This document shows, in pieces, positions 5,983 to 6,032 of a DNA stretch of 6,032 nt. The DNA lies in NCBI GenBank assembly GCA_029210225.1, contig JARGOJ010000577.1, forward strand, positions 1 through 6,032, given 5' to 3'. The translations under genes were made by a program, and so were the position numbers. Source of the stretch: Planctomycetota bacterium (GTDB lineage Bacteria > Planctomycetota > J058 > JARGOJ01). Numbering within the stretch: the stretch's first letter is position 1; each line of letters opens with the position of its first letter. Under the pieces are notes generated by a model. It was not told where the DNA came from and did not search any database. It worked only from the letters and a program-made list of their open reading frames with translations.

Positions 5983-6032
5983 TCGGAAGGAAAAGACCGA
6001 GCCTTCTGTCCGTAAGCGAATGAAAACAGTGA

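Noticed and set aside
5983..6032. Possible terminator or start of a next gene after the last CDS
   Set aside because: GAAGG (5986-5990) can pair with CCTTC (6002-6006), and CGGA/TCCG could extend it only with a bulge; no T-run follows, so it is not a credible intrinsic terminator. ATG at 6020 has only four codons before the window ends and no good ribosome site, so no gene is called.

Overview
This window is a single dense, plus-strand bacterial gene train: seven genes (the first cut by the left edge) that all overlap their neighbours. Hand counts over 20 of the 60-base lines give roughly 52% G+C. Shine-Dalgarno-like sequences, ATGA stop/start overlaps and the lack of introns mark it as bacterial. 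The sequence does not allow placement to phylum. No rRNA, tRNA, mobile element, CRISPR array or convincing terminator is visible, and the promoter must lie upstream of base 1.

Layout: (1) the C-terminal end of a membrane protein of unknown family (to 209); (2) a 145-residue polytopic membrane protein resembling DUF4260 (202-639); (3) a soluble DUF2156 / LPG-synthase-C protein, the fold that moves an amino acid from aminoacyl-tRNA onto a lipid or small molecule (636-1655); (4) an FAD-dependent amine-oxidase-like protein of the DAO/PuuB type (1652-3007); (5) a small SCP2-like lipid-carrier protein (3004-3459); (6) a GH1 beta-glycosidase with both catalytic glutamates but with Gln at the normally invariant glycone-binding His (3456-4736); (7) a group A FAD monooxygenase with an RGE-type motif, as in squalene-epoxidase and UbiH-like enzymes (4726-5982). 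The last 50 bases hold nothing that can be supported.

Interpretation: the overlaps (8, 4, 4, 4, 4 and 11 bp) argue for one polycistronic, translationally coupled unit. The combination of aminoacyl-tRNA-dependent transferase, hydrophobic-ligand carrier, two flavoenzymes, glycosidase and small membrane proteins is not a housekeeping operon known to me. It looks like part of a specialised-metabolism or unusual-lipid pathway. Two readings fit: (a) an aminoacylated lipid or terpenoid, by analogy with MprF and the fungal ergosteryl-aspartate synthase, with hydroxylation and glycoside trimming; (b) a VlmA-like route in which an aminoacyl group is joined to an amine or hydroxylamine, as in valanimycin (azoxy) biosynthesis. 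The sequence does not decide between them, and no aminoacyl-tRNA synthetase, NRPS/PKS or dedicated exporter is seen inside the window.
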